In this document: positions 1-7,736 of the stretch, piece by piece
Layout: every line of letters begins with the position of its first letter
Position numbering within the stretch: position 1 is the first letter of the stretch
Assembly (NCBI GenBank): GCA_030424825.1
Contig: JAUHWE010000068.1
Location: forward strand, 1 to 12,196
Length of the DNA stretch: 12,196 nucleotides
DNA from: Verrucomicrobiia bacterium
GTDB lineage: Bacteria > Verrucomicrobiota > Verrucomicrobiia > Opitutales > Opitutaceae
Direction: 5' to 3'
Made by a program: the position numbers and the translations under genes
Notes under the pieces: generated by a model
Databases searched by the model: none
Seen by the model: the letters and a program-made list of their open reading frames with translations, nothing else
Told to the model about the DNA's origin: nothing

Positions 1-397
1 CCATCAAAAATGTGCCGGATCGGATAAAGGCAAAACCTTCTGGGGCGGGCGGGTCATCCTGAACCCGTAGTCTGAGGTAGATGCCGTTTGTCACGAGACC
101 CTCTATTGTGGCACTCAGTTCTATCGCTTCGATGCCGTTGCCGGCTGCTCTCACAGTCTGGGAGAGGTGGGTGGTTACGCCATTTGAGCTCTCGCCAGAT
201 TCGTGCCAAGACACAAGGTCTTCACTCCATTGAGGGGCGACAGTGGGTCCTCCAATGCTTCTTAGGAAATTAGCTTGTAAGGAGTCTTCTGATACCAATA
301 CGACCTCATACTTACCCGCTAGCTCTGATTGCGCGGAGGCGGAACTGGATAATAATAGAGAAAGTCCCAAATGCAGGTAAAGGGTGAGTCGAATCAT
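1..397 (-). CDS. Secreted FGE-sulfatase (SUMF1)-domain protein, N-terminal part only
   Basis: The frame starts at ATG 395-397 and is open for 132 codons to the left edge, where the gene is cut off. Residues 1-24 form a Sec signal peptide: MIRL, a Leu/Ser-rich core, then ASA before Gln. A middle stretch contains W-S-E-D-L-V-S-W, a phrase I associate with secreted verrucomicrobial proteins. The last visible residues, G-F-A-F-I-R-S-G-T-F-L-M-G, match the opening strand of the FGE-sulfatase fold (usual form F-x-x-I-P-x-G-x-F-x-M-G). The catalytic part lies outside the window. True members oxidise the sulfatase active-site Cys to formylglycine, but many secreted bacterial members have other or unknown roles, so maturation of the nearby sulfatases is only a possibility. 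There is no obvious ribosome-binding site before the ATG. Confidence 0.8.
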   Translation of the reverse strand, partial: MIRLTLYLHLGLSLLLSSSASAQSELAGKYEVVLVSEDSLQANFLRSIGGPTVAPQWSEDLVSWHESGESSNGVTTHLSQTVRAAGNGIEAIELSATIEGLVTNGIYLRLRVQDDPPAPEGFAFIRSGTFLM

Positions 398-962
398 GGG
401 CTGGAAAGAAGTATATAAAAATGGGGGTGGCAATCGAATAAGGAATAGCGTACGAAATTTGTAACGCCTAGTTGTCGGGGTCTTTGAGCCTCATTGCGAA
501 CAGGGGTCTCATCAATGAGTTCTACTAGACCGGTGTTCATTTGGGCCGAGGGTGTCTCCCGTCGATAGAAAGCAATGATGCGGGTGAGCTCGGACGAGTG
601 CTTGAAAGTTGAAGTTCTGCCTAGCAGGTCTTGCGTTGAGGTCGGTTTAGATGGTTGGATCGCAGAATGTGAGTTCTAGAACCCGAAGACACCTTTCTCC
701 TAATGAATGGAGATGTCGGGCAGGGGCGACCTCGTTTTACCGTCGGATGAATTTAGAGTGACAAGCCCGTAGGGTACGCTAACTGCGAGTTGAATGAGGA
801 AAAAGGGAGCGGATTGAATCCGTATTTTCATTCTAGTTGAAAGAGAGTCCATTTTCCTTATGAAGGAATACTATGGTTTATTGGCGTCTTATTTTCTCCC
901 TTGGATACAATTTGTTGTGGAGGAGCGAGCCGCTACTCCCTGCCTTTAACGATGCCGTGGCT
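398..962. other. Gene-poor divergent interval between the FGE-like gene and the first sulfatase
   Basis: No convincing gene is visible. The minus strand carries a 93-codon open frame (394-675) that has only one internal ATG, at 538-540. It ends in an ATGA overlap with the FGE-like start and resembles nothing I know. On the plus strand, 873-962 would extend the sulfatase by 30 residues, and a GAAGGAA sequence (862-868) lies 4 bases before ATG 873. I found no promoter pair worth calling. The region may hold divergent promoters for the two flanking genes. Confidence 0.4.
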
Positions 963-2462
963 ATGAGAGATAGCCGCCAAGTGAAAGATCCGGGTTTAAG
1001 TTCTAAAACCTATTTCCTCTTATTGTTTCTGCTTGCCGGTCCGTTTTTCTTTTCGGGTTGCGGGAAGGTTTCTGAGGAGGCGCTGCGGCCCAATTTCATT
1101 TTCGTATTGAGCGATGATATTGCTCAGGGAGATCTCGGCTGCTATGGACAGACTTTGATTCAGACACCACGACTGGACCAGATGGCGGCGGAGGGGACTC
1201 GATTTCTTCAGGGCTATTGTGGGACGAGTGTGTGCGCCCCTAGTCGGTCTTCCTTTTTCACGGGTCTGCATTCCGGCCATTCCCCTGTGCGGGGCAACTA
1301 CGAGGTGCCGCCGGAAGGGCAGCTGCCGTTGCCCGACGAGACGGTGACCATCGCCGAGGTTGCCAAAGAGGCTGGCTATGCTACGGCCACGTTCGGAAAA
1401 TGGGGTATGGGCTTCTTTGATACGAGTGGAAGTCCGTTTAATCAGGGTGTGGATCACTTTTTCGGGTACAACTGTCAGCGGCATGCCCATTCCTACTTTC
1501 CTACCTATTTGTATGATGATGATCAGGCCTTCGTCCTTCCGGGCAACGATGGTCAGGGAGTGGGCGAAACCTTTGCTCAGGAGCTAATTCAAAACGATAT
1601 GATTCGGTGGTTGCGGGAAAACGCGGACCAGCCGTTTATGATGTTCTACGCCATAACGCTTCCTCATGGGCGCCACGAAATCGACGACCTGGGAATTTAC
1701 AGAGACCAGCCTTGGTCCGAGCTGCAGAAGGCCTACGCGGCTCAGGTGACCCGAGTGGATTCGGATATGGGAGAGCTGGTGGATACCCTTCGTGAGCTCG
1801 GAATCGCGGAAGACACCTTGATCGTCTTTTCGGGGGACAACGGTTCCTCATTCAGTCCTGAATCCGAAATCGGTCAGCGGTTCGATCAGGCCAGCAACGG
1901 GTTACGTGGATACAAGCGGGGCATGTATGAAGGGGCACTGCGTCAGGCGGCGCTCGCGTGGTGGCCGGGAACGGTTCCTGCCGGGCGAGTGGATGACCAG
2001 CCGTGGGCATTCTGGGATCTGATGCCTACTTTCGTGGAGATGAGCGGGGCGAGACCTCTCGATGGTTTTGAGACCGACGGCCACTCTCTCGTTGAATACT
2101 TAAAAGGCGGGCCCGCCCCCAAGCGGGACTATTTTTATTGGGAGTTGCATTTGGGCGATCGTCCGGTACAGGCGGCACGGTTTGGGGATTGGAAGGCGGT
2201 CCGCAATGGGATCGACCAGCCGGTAGAGATCTACGACTTATCGGTGGACGCGGGGGAGTCGAACGATCTGTCGAGCGAACGGCCTGATTTGGTGAAACGC
2301 GCTTTGGCAATCTTCAAAGCAGCGCACCGTCCGGATCCCAATTGGCCTCTCGATAGACGAACGGAGGAACATAGGCGGCTCTCTGAAGAAGCATGGGAGA
2401 TCAAGCGGGCACGGGATCGAGCAATGTGGATTCCGGAGAACGCGGCGAGAAAGTCGCTCTAG
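963..2462 (+). CDS. Lipoprotein sulfatase, Cys-type (S1 family)
   Basis: This is a type I sulfatase that hydrolyses sulfate esters, probably on a polysaccharide or its fragments. From ATG 963 it has 499 residues. A hydrophobic signal runs over residues 18-32 and ends in a lipobox-like F-S-G-C with Cys33, so a lipid-anchored, extracytoplasmic enzyme is expected. Visible motifs are V-L-S-D-D (metal Asp51, Asp52), the signature C-A-P-S-R at 91-95 with Cys91 as the formylglycine precursor, G-K-W at 145-147, H-G-R-H from His235, G-D-N-G with Asp292 and Asn293, and Y-K-R-G-M-Y-E-G near 317-324. All expected catalytic elements are present, and the length is normal for the family. An in-frame ATG at 873 has a better ribosome-binding site (GAAGGAA), but it would place the lipobox Cys at residue 63, which is too long for a signal peptide. 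The substrate cannot be read from the sequence. Confidence 0.93.
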   Translation: MRDSRQVKDPGLSSKTYFLLLFLLAGPFFFSGCGKVSEEALRPNFIFVLSDDIAQGDLGCYGQTLIQTPRLDQMAAEGTRFLQGYCGTSVCAPSRSSFFTGLHSGHSPVRGNYEVPPEGQLPLPDETVTIAEVAKEAGYATATFGKWGMGFFDTSGSPFNQGVDHFFGYNCQRHAHSYFPTYLYDDDQAFVLPGNDGQGVGETFAQELIQNDMIRWLRENADQPFMMFYAITLPHGRHEIDDLGIYRDQPWSELQKAYAAQVTRVDSDMGELVDTLRELGIAEDTLIVFSGDNGSSFSPESEIGQRFDQASNGLRGYKRGMYEGALRQAALAWWPGTVPAGRVDDQPWAFWDLMPTFVEMSGARPLDGFETDGHSLVEYLKGGPAPKRDYFYWELHLGDRPVQAARFGDWKAVRNGIDQPVEIYDLSVDAGESNDLSSERPDLVKRALAIFKAAHRPDPNWPLDRRTEEHRRLSEEAWEIKRARDRAMWIPENAARKSL

Positions 2463-2499
2463 GGTAGGCTTATCGAAATTGCCCGAGATAAGGGGTAGC

Positions 2500-2524
2500 G
2501 ATTGCCCTGCATCGCAGGGCAATC
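2500..2524. terminator. Perfect 11-bp hairpin between convergent genes
   Basis: The arms GATTGCCCTGC and GCAGGGCAATC pair perfectly around a 3-base loop (ATC). The hairpin lies 37 bases after the sulfatase stop and 46 bases before the aquaporin stop on the other strand. Convergent genes often share such a bidirectional terminator. No T-run follows on either strand, so it is not a textbook intrinsic terminator. It could instead stabilise mRNA 3' ends. Confidence 0.5.
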
Positions 2525-2570
2525 AGATGGGTTCGGGTGCTAAAACGGAAGCCTCGAAATACCGTGAAGG

Positions 2571-3269
2571 TTAGTCGTCGATTTCAAACCATCGGTAGGC
2601 GGCTCCGGCAAGAATGGCGCCGACGATGGGACCGACGAAAAACAGCCACAATTGGGAAAGCGCCCAATCTCCTTGGAACAAGGCCACTCCAGTACTCCTT
2701 GCGGGATTGACGGAAGTATTCGTCACGGGGATACTAATCAGGTGGATAAGTGTTAATCCCAGTCCAATAGCGATTGGAGCGAGTCCTTGCGGAGCCCGTT
2801 TGTCCGTCGCCCCGAGAATGATGATCAGGAACATGAAGGTCATGACGATCTCGGTTACCAGTGCGGCTGCCATGCTGTAGCCTCCGGGAGAGTGCTCACC
2901 GTATCCGTTGGATGCGAACCCACCTCCACCAGCGTCAAATCCAGTTTTACCGCTTGCGATGAGATATAAGACTGCGGCTCCTGCAATCCCTCCCGCAATT
3001 TGCGCAATGATATAGGGTAATAGTTCAGCCGTCGAGAATCGGCCCCCTGACCACAGCCCAAGTGACACGGCGGGGTTGAGATGGCAGCCTGAAACGTGGC
3101 CAATCGCGTAAGCCATGGTCAGAACCGTAAGTCCGAATGCCAGCGACACGCCGAGCAATCCTATCCCAACGTCGGGAAATGCCGCAGCGAGGACAGCGCT
3201 GCCGCATCCTCCGAGCACGAGCCAAAAGGTGCCGATAAATTCGGCTCCGAGTTTTTTAGATAATGTCAT
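2571..3269 (-). CDS. aqpZ: Aquaporin Z-type water channel
   Basis: This inner-membrane MIP-family channel of 232 residues has the usual AqpZ length and six hydrophobic segments. The start [15 protein letters not shown] aligns naturally with AqpZ N-termini. Both half-helix signatures are intact: N-P-A-V at 65-68 and N-P-A-R at 188-191. The selectivity-filter positions read Phe45, His176, Thr185 and Arg191, equivalent to Phe43, His174, Thr183 and Arg189 of E. coli AqpZ. This indicates a water-specific channel rather than a glycerol facilitator. A Gly-rich loop near 112-130 is longer than needed. The gene stands alone, convergent with the upstream sulfatase. Its leader (3270-3394) contains several inverted repeats. 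No strong ribosome-binding site precedes the ATG. Confidence 0.96.
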   Translation of the reverse strand: MTLSKKLGAEFIGTFWLVLGGCGSAVLAAAFPDVGIGLLGVSLAFGLTVLTMAYAIGHVSGCHLNPAVSLGLWSGGRFSTAELLPYIIAQIAGGIAGAAVLYLIASGKTGFDAGGGGFASNGYGEHSPGGYSMAAALVTEIVMTFMFLIIILGATDKRAPQGLAPIAIGLGLTLIHLISIPVTNTSVNPARSTGVALFQGDWALSQLWLFFVGPIVGAILAGAAYRWFEIDD

Positions 3270-3359
3270 AATCTTACGTTTTCATTTAGGGGTTTGAGGT
3301 CCCCCTTGGGGAACCAAGTAAGGAGAAAAAGCTAGGTGTAGGGCTTTTTTGGCATATGG

Positions 3360-3394
3360 TCGAGGATTTCGAGAATAATTATTCAATTCCTCGA
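3360..3394. promoter_or_regulatory. Nested inverted repeat upstream of the aquaporin gene
   Basis: The outer arms TCGAGGA (3360-3366) and TCCTCGA (3388-3394) enclose the perfect 12-bp palindrome GAATAATTATTC (3373-3384). It lies roughly 90-125 bases before the aquaporin ATG on the minus strand, where an operator would fit. No known regulator site is recognised. The two symmetry centres differ by about 1.5 bases, so it may be two overlapping elements or chance. Confidence 0.3.
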
Positions 3395-3708
3395 AGGGAG
3401 GACCCTGTCATTCGAAATATGCAAGGTTTGCGTTGATATGGCTGAAAATCAGGAGTCAGCTTTATAGGGAAGCATTGTAGGCAAATCTTGAATCCGAAAA
3501 GGGTATTGTCGTAGTCTAATCCAGCAGGGGATTGAAAAGGTTGATCTTGGAAAGAATCTAGCGCGAGTGGTGTTGTGTTGGTTGGGTGATCAAGGTTGCG
3601 GCATTGAAGTTGTAGTCGCCTCGCGAGGCAGGCAGGGTGAAGACCTAATTGTGTGTATTGAGAGTGCCATTATATTTGGGGATAGTACGTTCTCGAGATA
3701 TATTGGAA

Positions 3709-3724
3709 GTATTGATCTCAATAC
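3709..3724. promoter_or_regulatory. 16-base inverted repeat just before the peroxidase pseudogene
   Basis: GTATTGA and TCAATAC pair exactly around a TC centre and end 14 bases before the ATG at 3739. A partial copy, GTATTGA, occurs at 3655-3661. The position and symmetry would suit an operator or a translation-blocking hairpin of the former gene. No known binding-site consensus is matched. Confidence 0.3.
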
Positions 3725-3738
3725 ACGTGGGAAACTGA

Positions 3739-4341
3739 ATGATCAAAAGCGAAATATTGCCGACAAGAGTTCTCTGCGTCCTGCTGTTTGCGTCCATCTC
3801 AAATTTGATTCAAGGGGCCTTTGCCCAAGGGTTTGAACTTTCTGCTCCCATACCCTTATCGGCGCCCGACGGTGACTATCCCAACAAAGTAAGCGTGACT
3901 TGGGATGCTGTCCGTGAGGCTGCCCAATATCGAGTCTATCGTAGCCAGACTGACAATTTTGAAACGTCAGAACTCATCGCTATTGCGAGGAAGGGCGTTT
4001 GTTTTGATATAGATCCACAATTCGAAGGTGTGGTTTCGTCGTTTTTCTATTGAGTGGCTGCTGAGGCTGAAAGTGCCTCAGATCATGGATACAGTATTGT
4101 TCCTCGATTTTCCCCAGATCGACGCGTTCCTTAGCTATCACCTTCTCCCGAACCGCCAGAAAATCCAGTGACTGCGGCAAAAGCATATCTGGGTAAAACT
4201 CTGTTTTTGGAGGAGCAGTTGTCTTCCACGATTACAATGGCTTGTGGTACCTGCCATCAGTCATCGGCAGCGGGGAATGATCAAAGATCCCAATTCGGAC
4301 TGCTTTCCTCCCTCCATCCCGGAAGCGGTGCCCCTACATGA
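3739..4341 (+). pseudogene. Decayed secreted FN3 / cytochrome c peroxidase (MauG-like) gene
   Basis: From ATG 3739 the frame encodes a signal peptide (hydrophobic core near residues 11-24, then A-F-A-Q) and an FN3-like domain, with K-V-S-V-T-W-D-A-V and Y-R-V-Y-R-S. It stops at TGA 4051-4053. Reading on in the same frame restores the homology. The stop sits where F-F-Y-W-V would be expected (TGG to TGA), and the FN3 end continues after it. A second stop, TAG, is at 4132-4134. Beyond that come N-P-V-T-A-A-K-A-Y-L-G-K, then E-Q-L-S-S-T and C-G-T-C-H (4243-4257), a heme-c site of the di-heme peroxidase family. The frame ends at TGA 4339-4341, just after an H-P-G that is usual in this family. The rest, including the second heme site, is missing. 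Intact relatives are periplasmic or secreted electron-transfer or peroxidase proteins. Confidence 0.85.
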
Positions 4342-4557
4342 ACATTCGTATAGCCCGACCTGTTGGACACACTCTAGGTATTATTCTGAATAGCTACTTG
4401 TTCCGAATATCTAATGTGGAGACGTTTCAATGTACCAATATATCGTGAATAGATGTATCTATAATTTAATAACAATTAAGGGGTTAGCTAAAGATGGCAG
4501 TCGGTGCTTGATTGGGGCATCTTCTTTTGATTGTTTAGTTCTAGCCCCATTTGCTTC
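4342..4557. other. Non-coding stretch with a possible -10 box
   Basis: No gene is visible between the truncated pseudogene and the next ATG. The stretch becomes AT-rich near 4400-4480, as expected of a promoter region, and contains an exact TATAAT (4460-4465). No continuation of the peroxidase homology is recognisable in the frames I read. Confidence 0.35.
4460..4465 (+). promoter_or_regulatory. Possible -10 element (TATAAT)
   Basis: An exact TATAAT lies 92 bases before the ATG of the 144-residue hypothetical gene, within an AT-rich tract. No good -35 match stands 16-18 bases upstream (AATATA-like sequence there), and there is no extended -10 TG. It could be chance in AT-rich DNA. Confidence 0.3.
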
Positions 4558-4992
4558 ATGGAAGAGAACCGAAACCCTCCTTACCACGATCTAGCCTTTC
4601 GCCCGTTGGAGCTCCTTCTTTTGGAAGAGCGTTGGAACAATGGTGGAATGGGAAAATATGTTCCGCTTGTGCAAAAATTCGTTGAGGATCGTCAAGACGA
4701 AATAAGAAAGGCAGCCGGTCCTAACCCGAGCCATGAGAGCGTCGCTCGAGGGGTCATTCAGTTGGTTCTTTTGAACAAGTCCTTGGATCACGCTGCGGAA
4801 ATGCTCGACCAGATGGAGGAGATTAGCCGGGAAATCTGGATTCGAGGAGAGCGGGGCGACTACGATAGCACGAGAATCGCCGTTGAGTGGGCCGATGAGT
4901 TCGGAGATAGTTGGCGCAGGTGGCGACTCTTGAAATATACCTTCGTCGCGGTAAAATGCTCGATGGATATCTATCGAAAGCTGGTGGCTTAG
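4558..4992 (+). CDS. Hypothetical cytoplasmic protein, 144 residues
   Basis: I do not recognise this family. The protein has no signal peptide or membrane segment and is rich in charged residues, with predicted helical character throughout. Features are L-A-F-R-P-L-E-L-L-L-L-E-E-R near residues 12-25, a middle helix with V-A-R-G-V-I-Q-L-V-L-L-N, and an aromatic Arg-rich end with W-A-D-E-F-G-D-S-W-R-R-W-R. ATG 4558 is chosen over the in-frame TTG at 4531 because TTG is rarer and the added residues (M-F-S-S-S-P-I-C-F) look unlike a protein start; neither has a clear ribosome-binding site. The patterned sequence and lack of stops support a real gene. It lies 223 bases before the GNAT-nitrilase fusion on the same strand, which hints at, but does not show, a shared role. 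Confidence 0.68.
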   Translation: MEENRNPPYHDLAFRPLELLLLEERWNNGGMGKYVPLVQKFVEDRQDEIRKAAGPNPSHESVARGVIQLVLLNKSLDHAAEMLDQMEEISREIWIRGERGDYDSTRIAVEWADEFGDSWRRWRLLKYTFVAVKCSMDIYRKLVA

Positions 4993-5215
4993 AACTGACG
5001 TGGGTGGTCGGGTTTATCAGGTTGCGTATTCCTGATAGCCAAAAGGAGACTGGAACCCCATTCTATCCGGATTGGGGGAATATCAATGGAGAACCTGCTT
5101 AATAGGTATGCCTTTGCCGAGATGAGTAGGGCCTGAAATGCTTTTGGGTTCGTCAAATATAAGATGAGAGCGTCATTGCATTCCGAAGGTTCGATGTGCA
5201 ATCTCTTCGGAATTT

Positions 5216-6727
5216 ATGAAAGTCGAGATTCGATTACTCAAGCTGTCTGACTACAATGACCTCTACGAGGCAATGGCCCTCGCTTACAAGGGTTTGCGCG
5301 AGGGGCCATGGGAGCATGGTGAGGTGGCGGAGTTGATTCGTCGCTTTCCCGATGGCCAGATTGCGGTGACGGTGGACGATAAAGTGGTGGGTTGTGCATT
5401 GGCCCTGATCATCGATTACAAGCGATTCGGCGATAATCACACCTACAATCAGATTACGGACAATGGTCGCTTTCGTACTCATACAGACGAGGGGGACGTG
5501 CTCTATGGTATTGATGTCTTCGTGCATCCGGATCATCGCGGGCTTCGCCTTGCACGGCGTTTGTATTCGGCTCGTAAAGACATTTGTCGCCGTTGGAACC
5601 TGAAGTCCATCATGGCGGGTGGGCGCATCCCCGGCTACAAGAACCATGCCGCGGAAATGTCGCCATCCGAGTATATCGAGAAAGTGCGATCCAAAGAGAT
5701 CTATGACGCGATACTGACTTTTCAGCTATCCAATGGATTCCACGTAAGGAAGCTTCTCCGGAATTATCTCCCCAGCGATTCTGCGTCCCGTCAGTCTGCG
5801 ACACTACTGGAGTGGGACAATGTCGACTACGAGCTGGATCCCTACTCGATTGAAAGTCCCAAGAGCGTGATCCGGCTTGGGGTTGTGCAATGGCAAATGC
5901 GGCCCGCCTCGACGATTGCCAATATCATCGACCAGGTGGAGTACTTCGTCGATACCGTGAGTGACTATGAGTCGGATTTTATCCTTTTCCCGGAATTTTT
6001 CAGCGCGCCATTGATGTCCAAATTCAATCAGTTTGGGCAGGCAGAGGCGATGCGGAAACTCGCGGAAGCTACGCCAGAGATACTGAAAAAACTCCAGGAA
6101 TTTGCGGTAAGCTACAATGTCAATATTGTCGCGGGAAGTTTGCCTGTCGTGGAGGATGGCCAGCTTTACAATGTCGCTTATCTTTGCCGCAGAGATGGAA
6201 CCCAGGCCCATGTCAAGAAAGTCCACATCACGCCCAGTGAGCATGAAGCGTATGGAATGTGTGGCGGTGCGAGTATACATTCATTGGATACTGATTGCGG
6301 GAAGATCGGAATACTGATCTGCTACGACGTTGAGTTCCCTGAGTTGAGCCGATTGCTTTGCCAAGAGGGGGCGGACATACTCTTTGTTCCATTCATGACG
6401 GATCTGCAGACAGGATTCAATCGAGTTCGCCATTGTGCCCAAGCAAGGGCGATTGAGAACGAATGCTATGTCGCGATTGCCGGCAGCGTCGGGAATCTGC
6501 CCCGTGTGGATAATATGGATATCCAGTATGCGCGATCAGCAGTATTCTCTCCCAGCGATTTCGCGTTTCCGCCTGACGGGGTAGTGGCCGAAGCGACCCC
6601 CAATACAGAAATGGCGCTGCTCGCCGATATCGACTTGAGCCTTCTCAAGCGGCTTCGCGAACACGGCAGCGTCCGCAACCGCAAAGACCGCCGAGACGAT
6701 CTCTACGAACTGCGCTGGAAAAAGTAG
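5216..6727 (+). CDS. GNAT acetyltransferase fused to carbon-nitrogen hydrolase (YhcX-like)
   Basis: This is a cytoplasmic fusion enzyme of 503 residues. The first ~200 residues are a GNAT acyltransferase domain, with acetyl-CoA motif A near 101-121 (V-F-V-H-P-D-H-R-G-L-R-L-A-R-R-L). From about 218 to the end lies a nitrilase-superfamily hydrolase with its full triad: Glu260 in F-P-E-F, Lys335 in V-K-K-V-H, and Cys369 in L-I-C-Y-D-V-E-F-P-E. Nitrilase-fold enzymes cleave or condense carbon-nitrogen bonds, usually amides. This domain order is known from B. subtilis YhcX and related proteins, which I believe form the GNAT-fused branch of the superfamily; the substrates are not established. A tandem acyl transfer and amide hydrolysis on one metabolite is plausible. 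The gene is convergent with the TIM-barrel gene, 39 bases apart, with no hairpin between. The start is the only sensible Met; the ribosome-binding site is weak. Confidence 0.93.
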   Translation: MKVEIRLLKLSDYNDLYEAMALAYKGLREGPWEHGEVAELIRRFPDGQIAVTVDDKVVGCALALIIDYKRFGDNHTYNQITDNGRFRTHTDEGDVLYGIDVFVHPDHRGLRLARRLYSARKDICRRWNLKSIMAGGRIPGYKNHAAEMSPSEYIEKVRSKEIYDAILTFQLSNGFHVRKLLRNYLPSDSASRQSATLLEWDNVDYELDPYSIESPKSVIRLGVVQWQMRPASTIANIIDQVEYFVDTVSDYESDFILFPEFFSAPLMSKFNQFGQAEAMRKLAEATPEILKKLQEFAVSYNVNIVAGSLPVVEDGQLYNVAYLCRRDGTQAHVKKVHITPSEHEAYGMCGGASIHSLDTDCGKIGILICYDVEFPELSRLLCQEGADILFVPFMTDLQTGFNRVRHCAQARAIENECYVAIAGSVGNLPRVDNMDIQYARSAVFSPSDFAFPPDGVVAEATPNTEMALLADIDLSLLKRLREHGSVRNRKDRRDDLYELRWKK

Positions 6728-6766
6728 ACGCTCTTTGTCACTCGCTTAATTAGAATCGAAATGCGT

Positions 6767-7597
6767 TCAGAGAAACCGAGCAAAGACTGCTCTAGCATTC
6801 GCATGGGATATTTTGTGGGCAGACAAGGCATCCATAGTGTTGGGCGAATTTTCCTCCACCGCTTGTTCGACTGTCACCAATGGCCGAATACCCATTTCAT
6901 CTAAGGTTTTTGCGAGGTAGGGGTAGTCGATGTCTCCCTCGCCAAGGGTTTCGGTCCAGACGCCGTCCTGCGATTGGCGGACGTGGAGCTCGACGATGCG
7001 ATCGCCGTAAAGTTTAATCACGTCGTACAGGGCGACGTTTGAGTTGCCCGAGCCACGGAATATCCAGTGGGAATCCAGGCAGAACTTCACATACCGAGGA
7101 TCCGTTGAAGCGAGCATGTGGTGGAACTCGCGCCCGGCCAAGCGCAGTTCCGGGTCATGGTTGTGATAGGTCAGAGTGAGCCCATCTTTCGACAAAGCTT
7201 CTCCAAGGATAGTGAGAGACTCGCCTTGGCGTTTTATTTGATCGTCGGTTTTGTTCTCCGGTCCGCCCCAGCGGATGGGGCAGGGATTGGTGACAATAAT
7301 TTTTGTCCCCATCCGAGTCTGGACGATGCTCGTGAGTTTAAGAACCGTGTCGATGGATTCTTGAACGTCCTGTGATTCATGCAGCTTGCTATTTACGTAC
7401 GCGGAAACCATGGCGATACCTTGTTCGATCAGGACGTCCGCTAGCTGGTTCGTTTTCTCTGAAGTGCTGAGAATGGGTTCCAGGCTATCGGCACCGCTCT
7501 GTTTGATTTCCTCGATAGAGCTTTCGAGATTGGCTTCAAAATCCCTTCCCTTTCGTTGATAGAAGGTGAGCCAGGGATAAATGTTGGTTGCGAGCAT
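6767..7597 (-). CDS. Sugar phosphate isomerase/epimerase-like TIM-barrel protein
   Basis: This protein of 276 residues belongs to the xylose-isomerase-like TIM-barrel (AP_endonuc_2) superfamily. It has no signal peptide, so it is probably cytoplasmic. Likely metal or substrate residues are visible in the usual order: Glu40 in S-L-E-P, H-N-H at 145-147, Asp175 and His177 in C-L-D-S-H-W, His205 in E-L-H-V-R, and Glu244 in T-V-E-Q. The G-E-G-D-I-D-Y stretch (219-225) is also typical of this family. Such enzymes isomerise or epimerise sugars, inositols or keto-sugars; the exact reaction cannot be read here. It is the last of three minus-strand genes, 139 bases after the second sulfatase, which fits a role in breakdown of a liberated sugar. 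Only a weak ribosome-binding site precedes ATG 7597. Confidence 0.88.
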   Translation of the reverse strand: MLATNIYPWLTFYQRKGRDFEANLESSIEEIKQSGADSLEPILSTSEKTNQLADVLIEQGIAMVSAYVNSKLHESQDVQESIDTVLKLTSIVQTRMGTKIIVTNPCPIRWGGPENKTDDQIKRQGESLTILGEALSKDGLTLTYHNHDPELRLAGREFHHMLASTDPRYVKFCLDSHWIFRGSGNSNVALYDVIKLYGDRIVELHVRQSQDGVWTETLGEGDIDYPYLAKTLDEMGIRPLVTVEQAVEENSPNTMDALSAHKISHANARAVFARFL

Positions 7598-7689
7598 TCT
7601 AGATGTATCGGAAATTTGAAGATTCCTTGGTTAGTCGGCTATTAGGCGAATGCGTTCTGAGTCGGACTGATTAGAGCGTTGCCGGACGC

Positions 7690-7704
7690 GGCCTAGCTCA
7701 GGCC
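7690..7704. other. Small hairpin between sulfatase and TIM-barrel genes
   Basis: GGCCT and AGGCC pair around a 5-base loop about 33-47 bases after the sulfatase stop codon. There is no T-run on the minus strand. It could be a weak stop or processing site that lowers expression of the downstream TIM-barrel gene, or chance. Confidence 0.25.
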
Positions 7705-7736
7705 CAGTACGAACGTCCATTGATCCGTAAGTCTTT

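Larger units (their letters stand above)
3270..3738. other. Non-coding interval with several inverted repeats
   Basis: I see no credible gene here; an open frame on the plus strand (3567-3836) resembles nothing and overlaps the pseudogene start in another frame. Several symmetric elements are present. 3298-3315 has GGT-CCCC arms. 3326-3349 has AAAAAGC and GCTTTTT arms around a 10-base loop, then one more T. 3360-3394 has TCGAGGA and TCCTCGA arms around an internal palindrome GAATAATTATTC at 3373-3384. 3618-3629 is GCCTCGCGAGGC. The first three lie in the aquaporin leader and may serve regulation or transcription stop there. Confidence 0.4.

Noticed and set aside
873..962. ATG 873 as the start of the first sulfatase
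   Set aside because: It has a better ribosome-binding site, but it would give a signal peptide of 62 residues before the lipobox Cys. ATG 963 gives a normal length. The choice remains open.
1020..1490. Minus-strand open frame of 156 codons
   Set aside because: It is antisense to the core of the first sulfatase, including its signature motif, and has no recognisable content.
3326..3349. AAAAAGC / GCTTTTT hairpin as an intrinsic terminator
   Set aside because: The stem has only two G-C pairs, and no intact gene ends just before it on either strand.
3567..3836. Plus-strand open frame of 89 codons before and overlapping the pseudogene
   Set aside because: The translation resembles no protein family. 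It overlaps the pseudogene signal-peptide region in another frame and contains palindromic non-coding elements.
4051..4053. TGA read as Trp (recoding) in the peroxidase gene
   Set aside because: A second stop (TAG) follows in the same frame, the C-terminal half is missing, and TGA ends the intact second sulfatase.
4911..5102. Plus-strand open frame of 63 codons overlapping the end of the hypothetical gene
   Set aside because: It overlaps the better-patterned 144-residue frame and has no recognisable features.
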